Shown piece after piece: positions 60,163 to 64,000 of a stretch of 64,000 nt of DNA. The DNA is taken from assembly GCF_042652345.1 (NCBI RefSeq), contig NZ_JBHSJJ010000007.1, positions 1-64,000 on the forward strand. The letters are read 5' to 3'. The stretch comes from Negadavirga shengliensis. GTDB lineage: Bacteria > Bacteroidota > Bacteroidia > Cytophagales > Cyclobacteriaceae. Both the position numbers and the translations under genes were made by a program. A model generated the notes under the pieces. The model had not been told where the DNA came from, searched no databases, and saw nothing but the letters and a program-made list of their open reading frames with translations. The first letter of the stretch is position 1. Every line of letters starts with the position of its first letter.

Positions 60163-63135
60163 ATGAAAAGTAAAATTTTACAAAGCAAGATAATAGCGGT
60201 CTATATGACCCTATTATTGTTTTCCTTAGCTGGCTTTCCGCATGATTTACATGCCCAGTCCAGGAGAATCAGCGGAACGGTGCTGGACGAAGCCAGCTTG
60301 CCCCTGCCTGGTGCAAGCATTTTGGTCAAGGGAACAGGAACAGGAACTGTTACTGATTTGGACGGAAAATTTTCGCTGGACTTATCGGATGACAACGCCA
60401 TCCTTGTTATTTCATTTATTGGCTACACGAGTCAGGAAGTCAATATAGCCGGACAAAATCAAATCCATATTTCCATGAGTCCAGACGTAAGCTCCTTGGA
60501 AGAAGTGGTAGTGGTCGGTTATGGAGAGCAAGCCAGGAAAGACATTACCGGATCTGTCGGCGTAGTCGGTTCTGAAGTTTTTGATGCCCGGCCAAACAGC
60601 CAGTTTGGCAATTTAATCCAGGGCAAAATGGCCGGAGTTCAGGTGATCACCCCATCTGGCAAACCATCTTCAGGTTTTAGCATCAGAATCAGAGGCACCA
60701 ACTCCATTTCCGGCAGCAGTGATCCTTTGTATGTAGTGGATGGTGTGCCCACTACCGATACCAGGACCATCAACCCGGCTGACATTGAAAACATATCTGT
60801 TTTGAAGGACGCATCATCGGCAGCCATTTATGGGGCGCAGGGAGCCAACGGTGTAGTACTGATCACCACCAGAAAGGGAAAAGCCGGTGCCCCTAAGTTT
60901 GAATTCAACTCTTATGCTGGTTTCTCCCAACCATGGAGAACGCTAGAGGTCTTGAATGCTGAGCAATACAGAGATTTGATGACAGAGTTTGGCCAGAATA
61001 CGGATTGGAGCAGGTATACATCAAATACGGATTGGCAAAAAGAGGTTTTCCAAAATGGATCATCGCAGAATTACCAGTTGTCAGTATCAGGAAAAAACGA
61101 CCAGACAACCTACTACATTTCCGGTGGCTGGACGCAGCAGAAAGGTGCTGTCAGAAGTTCCGAGATGGACAGGTATAATTTTAAAGTTAACCTGGAGCAG
61201 TATATGAACAGTTGGTTGAAGATCGGGACAAACTTCAACTACATGCAGTACCATGACGTTGATGTCGCCGACAATCAGGCTGTAAATCAAGGTGGGGTTA
61301 TTTTAGGCATGCTTTCCACACCGCCAAACATAGGCATCTATAATCCTGATGGGACATTCACCAGCAATCCGTTCCAAGATTGGGAAAACCCCATATCAAG
61401 TACCGATGGCTCCCAAAGAGGCTACAAAAACCAGAGAGTGTTGGGTAATATCTATGCTGAAATTGATTTCACTCCTGAATTGAGATTGAGAAGTAATGTG
61501 GGCATCGATCAGAACACAGGGGTTTATGACTATTTCCTGGACCCCTTCCGCACCAGTTACGGCAGGGCAACCGAGGGTATTGCCAGAAACAATACCGATC
61601 ACATGAGCTATCATATCATTGACAATACTTTAAGCTACAGAAAGATCTCTGGTAACCATAATTTTTCTGCCCTTTTAGGGTCTGTCCTGCAGAAATATCA
61701 GTGGGAAAATAACCACATCGAAAGAAGGGGATTTGCCAATGACGTGGTCACGACTACCAATGCCGGATCCATCATCCAGTCAGCCGGCAATACAAAATCA
61801 GAAAAAGCAAATGCCTCATTTTTAGGAAGAGTCACCTATGATTTCAATGAAAAATATCTGCTGACTGCAAATTTCAGGGCTGACGGTTCCTCTTCGTTTG
61901 GCCCGGGTAACAGGTGGGGATATTTTCCTTCATTCTCTGTTGGATGGAGATTATCACAAGAACAGTTTATGGAAACTATCAGTCCGGTGGTTGAAGATTT
62001 GAAAGTCAGATTTGGTTGGGGTATCGTAGGAAACGATCAAATCTCCAGTTCCAACTATGCCTATGTAGGCAGGGTTTCCTATGGCGCCAATTATCCGTTT
62101 GGGGGTGTGATATTCCCCGGAAGCTACCAAAGCTCTATTGAAAACAGGGACTTAAAGTGGGAGTCTACAGAACAGTTAAGTTTAGGTATAGATGCGACAT
62201 TCTTGGATTCAAGGTTGACGATCATGGCAGATGCTTATATCAAAAACACTTCTGATTTATTGCTGAACGTCCAACTTCCGAGATCTACGGGCTTCAATCA
62301 GGGAATCCAAAACATCGGTGAACTGCAAAACAAGGGCTTGGAGCTCCAAATCAGCTCGGTGAATAGCCAAGGCGCCTTGAGATGGGAGACCGATTTCAAC
62401 ATTTCCATGAACCGAAATAATGTCGTAAACATTATCGGGGAGGAAATCATCGCAGGGGGTATTGCTGGGAGAGGTGATGTGAGTTATTCTGTTGAAGGCC
62501 AGCCCTTGGGGATGTTCTATGGGTATGTCTACGGAGGAGTGGACCCGGCAACAGGGAATGCATTCTATATCGATAAAAATGGAGAAAGCACTTTCACGCC
62601 TGCTTCCGATGACAGAAGATTTATCGGAAACCCGCATCCTGATTTCATTTATGGCATGACCAACACCCTGTCCTTCAAGAATTTTGACTTAAGCATATTC
62701 TTAAGAGGTGTGCAGGGAAATGATGTGTTCAATGCCACCAGAATGGAAACCGAAGGAATGACAGATGCCAAAAACCAAAGTTTGGCAGTGAAAGACAGGT
62801 GGAGGGCACCGGGTGATATAACAGCTATACCAAGGGCTTCTTGGGGCAATACCAACAACTCCAGAATTTCTACCAGGTTCGTTGAAGACGGATCTTTCTT
62901 GAGAGTTCAGGCACTGACTTTAGCATATAATGCTCCGGGAAATATTCTTGATAAGATGAAGCTTACCGGATTAAGGGCCTACGTGACAGGAGAAAACTTA
63001 TTGACCATCACCGGATACAAAGGCTTTGATCCTGAGGTCAATGCCTTTGGAGCAAGTAATACCGTCATGGGGGTAGATTTTGGCACGTATCCTCAATCGC
63101 GTAACATCATCGTTGGTCTAAACCTTTCATTCTAA
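60163..63135 (+). CDS. SusC/RagA-family TonB-linked outer-membrane transporter
   Basis: A 990-residue TonB-dependent transporter with a signal peptide (VYMTLLLFSLAGFPHDLHAQ). A carboxypeptidase-D regulatory-like domain (about 33-112: ISGTVLDEASLPLPGASILVKG) precedes the TonB box region LEEVVVVGYGEQARKDITGS, the plug (GVQVITPSGKPSSGFSIRIRGT, DPLYVVDGVPT, VLKDASSAAIYGAQGANGV) and a 22-strand barrel ending in NIIVGLNLSF. It works with the SusD lipoprotein encoded next to import an oligosaccharide or similar polymer. The substrate is unknown; no enzyme gene is visible downstream inside the window. Confidence 0.95.
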   Translation: MKSKILQSKIIAVYMTLLLFSLAGFPHDLHAQSRRISGTVLDEASLPLPGASILVKGTGTGTVTDLDGKFSLDLSDDNAILVISFIGYTSQEVNIAGQNQIHISMSPDVSSLEEVVVVGYGEQARKDITGSVGVVGSEVFDARPNSQFGNLIQGKMAGVQVITPSGKPSSGFSIRIRGTNSISGSSDPLYVVDGVPTTDTRTINPADIENISVLKDASSAAIYGAQGANGVVLITTRKGKAGAPKFEFNSYAGFSQPWRTLEVLNAEQYRDLMTEFGQNTDWSRYTSNTDWQKEVFQNGSSQNYQLSVSGKNDQTTYYISGGWTQQKGAVRSSEMDRYNFKVNLEQYMNSWLKIGTNFNYMQYHDVDVADNQAVNQGGVILGMLSTPPNIGIYNPDGTFTSNPFQDWENPISSTDGSQRGYKNQRVLGNIYAEIDFTPELRLRSNVGIDQNTGVYDYFLDPFRTSYGRATEGIARNNTDHMSYHIIDNTLSYRKISGNHNFSALLGSVLQKYQWENNHIERRGFANDVVTTTNAGSIIQSAGNTKSEKANASFLGRVTYDFNEKYLLTANFRADGSSSFGPGNRWGYFPSFSVGWRLSQEQFMETISPVVEDLKVRFGWGIVGNDQISSSNYAYVGRVSYGANYPFGGVIFPGSYQSSIENRDLKWESTEQLSLGIDATFLDSRLTIMADAYIKNTSDLLLNVQLPRSTGFNQGIQNIGELQNKGLELQISSVNSQGALRWETDFNISMNRNNVVNIIGEEIIAGGIAGRGDVSYSVEGQPLGMFYGYVYGGVDPATGNAFYIDKNGESTFTPASDDRRFIGNPHPDFIYGMTNTLSFKNFDLSIFLRGVQGNDVFNATRMETEGMTDAKNQSLAVKDRWRAPGDITAIPRASWGNTNNSRISTRFVEDGSFLRVQALTLAYNAPGNILDKMKLTGLRAYVTGENLLTITGYKGFDPEVNAFGASNTVMGVDFGTYPQSRNIIVGLNLSF

Positions 63136-63146
63136 TTTAATCAGTC

Positions 63147-64000
63147 ATGAAAATCAAGTCAATACATATTTTTGCCGCAGCCTTATCAATGGCGTTGGTT
63201 GCCTGTGATGATTATCTGGATTTAGACCCGATATCAGAAGCGACCTCAACAAATGCGTACAACTCTGCCAGTGATGCCGAAGCGGCACTAACAGGAGTCT
63301 ATGATTCTTTTCAAGCTGAATATTATATCTGGGATAATGTGATTTTCTCGGATGTAATATCTGACAATCATTATGCCGGCGGAGATAATCCCGAAATTTT
63401 CGCCGTGGACAACCTTGACATCCAACCTGTCAATAACAGGCTTTTCAATAACTGGAGCCAAATCTATAGTGCCATTGCCAAAGCCAACGTGGTTTTGCAA
63501 AAAGTCCCTGAAATCGATGATCCTAAAATTGATGTGGGAAACAGAAGAAACCAAATTCTGGGAGAGGCGGCCTTTTTGAGGGCTTATCATTATTTCCAGC
63601 TTGTAACGCTGTGGGGAGGAGTGCCATTGATTTTGGAACCTGTCACCTCTACCAATCCAGCTGAAACGCAAAAACCCAGAAATTCAGAAGCAGAGGTATA
63701 TTCCCAAATCATTCAGGATTTGGAATTTGCTCTGGCTGACCGGTTGCCTGACAGCTATGGATCAGATGCCGGGGTAAACAAAGCCAGGGCCACAAGAGGA
63801 GCTGCGAATGCCTTGATGGCGAAAGTGTATGCCCAAATGCCCAATAGAGATTACGCCAAAGTCCTGGAACATGCCGATGCCGTTATAAGCAGCCCGGCAG
63901 GCTATCGTTTATTGGAAGACTTTAGAAATCTGTTTGATGGCAACAATTACAACAATGCCGAATCTATCCTGGAGGTACAATTCATCGGAGGACCGGAAGC
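63147..64000 (+). CDS. SusD/RagB-family nutrient-binding lipoprotein, partial
   Basis: The first 284 residues of a SusD-like lipoprotein; the window ends inside the gene and no stop is reached. The signal and lipobox are ALSMALVACDDYLDL. SusD marks are SDAEAALTGVYDSFQ, YYIWDNVIFSDVISDN, NNWSQIYSAIAKANVVLQKV, ILGEAAFLRAYHYFQLVTLWGGVPLI and ATRGAANALMAKVYAQM. It lies 11 bases after susC, the usual spacing in a SusCD pair, and would form the lid over the SusC channel. Confidence 0.95.
   Translation, partial: MKIKSIHIFAAALSMALVACDDYLDLDPISEATSTNAYNSASDAEAALTGVYDSFQAEYYIWDNVIFSDVISDNHYAGGDNPEIFAVDNLDIQPVNNRLFNNWSQIYSAIAKANVVLQKVPEIDDPKIDVGNRRNQILGEAAFLRAYHYFQLVTLWGGVPLILEPVTSTNPAETQKPRNSEAEVYSQIIQDLEFALADRLPDSYGSDAGVNKARATRGAANALMAKVYAQMPNRDYAKVLEHADAVISSPAGYRLLEDFRNLFDGNNYNNAESILEVQFIGGPE

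Overview
The window looks like chromosomal DNA of a free-living member of the Bacteroidota, most likely order Cytophagales and close to Cyclobacteriaceae (Algoriphagus, Cyclobacterium, Echinicola and relatives). This is inferred from gene content: a gliding-type ABC transporter (gldA-gldF-gldG), a SusC/SusD pair with a membrane-spanning propeller regulator, the cluster rpmB-rpmG-DUF4295-ftsY followed by rimO, several TANNTTTG -7 promoter boxes, and almost no Shine-Dalgarno (SD) sites except a perfect one before rpsU. No 16S gene is present to confirm this. I see no insertion sequence, prophage or CRISPR array.

Layout. 0.1-2.9 kb: rpsU-xerC-hpf operon and an acyl-CoA dehydrogenase, all minus. 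3.1-6.5 kb: galE and a divergent GH92-family glycosidase, plus. 6.5-7.5 kb: about six copies of a 156-bp hairpin-rich tandem repeat. 7.6-13.7 kb, minus: an acetyltransferase-like protein, rimO, a propeller lipoprotein, ftsY, DUF4295, rpmG, rpmB; a candidate plus-strand small RNA and a 39-residue membrane protein lie in the gaps. 13.9-22.4 kb, plus: ornithine aminotransferase, HAD phosphatase, an OprO/P-like porin, hemB, then amtB with an unusual repeated leader, a second porin and a small GPxxKN-repeat secreted protein. 22.5-26.8 kb, minus: a four-gene operon of uncharacterised exported proteins ending in an LRR protein. 27.1-32.4 kb, minus: TlpA-like thioredoxin, gatB, alaS. 32.6-38 kb: two M23 peptidases, a MerR-dprA pair, a PemK/MazF-type toxin-antitoxin pair and a lipoprotein. 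38.4-55.3 kb, almost all minus: DJ-1/PfpI protein, dnaN, gldGFA, pgk, threonylcarbamoyl-AMP synthase, TPR lipoprotein, a Nudix/unknown/recQ/enoyl-CoA hydratase operon, comEC, an outer-membrane protein, GNAT and phoH. 55.4-64 kb: a SAM hydrolase, tRNA-Leu(CAA), a 999-residue one-component regulator and the divergent susC-susD (susD cut by the window end).

How the genes may work together. Translation and ribosome functions dominate the minus-strand core (bS21, HPF, bL28, bL33, RimO, FtsY, AlaS, GatB, tRNA-Leu). Envelope and nutrient uptake dominate the accessory parts: ammonium uptake with its porin, polymer capture by SusC/SusD under the adjacent regulator, glycan trimming by the GH92 enzyme, and cell-wall hydrolysis by M23 enzymes. 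DprA and ComEC belong to DNA uptake, but comEC appears frameshifted at its start. The points most worth a second look are the four-gene envelope operon, the 156-bp array, the amtB leader with three short ORFs, the candidate small RNA at 10.35 kb, the rpsU SD site and the comEC frameshift.
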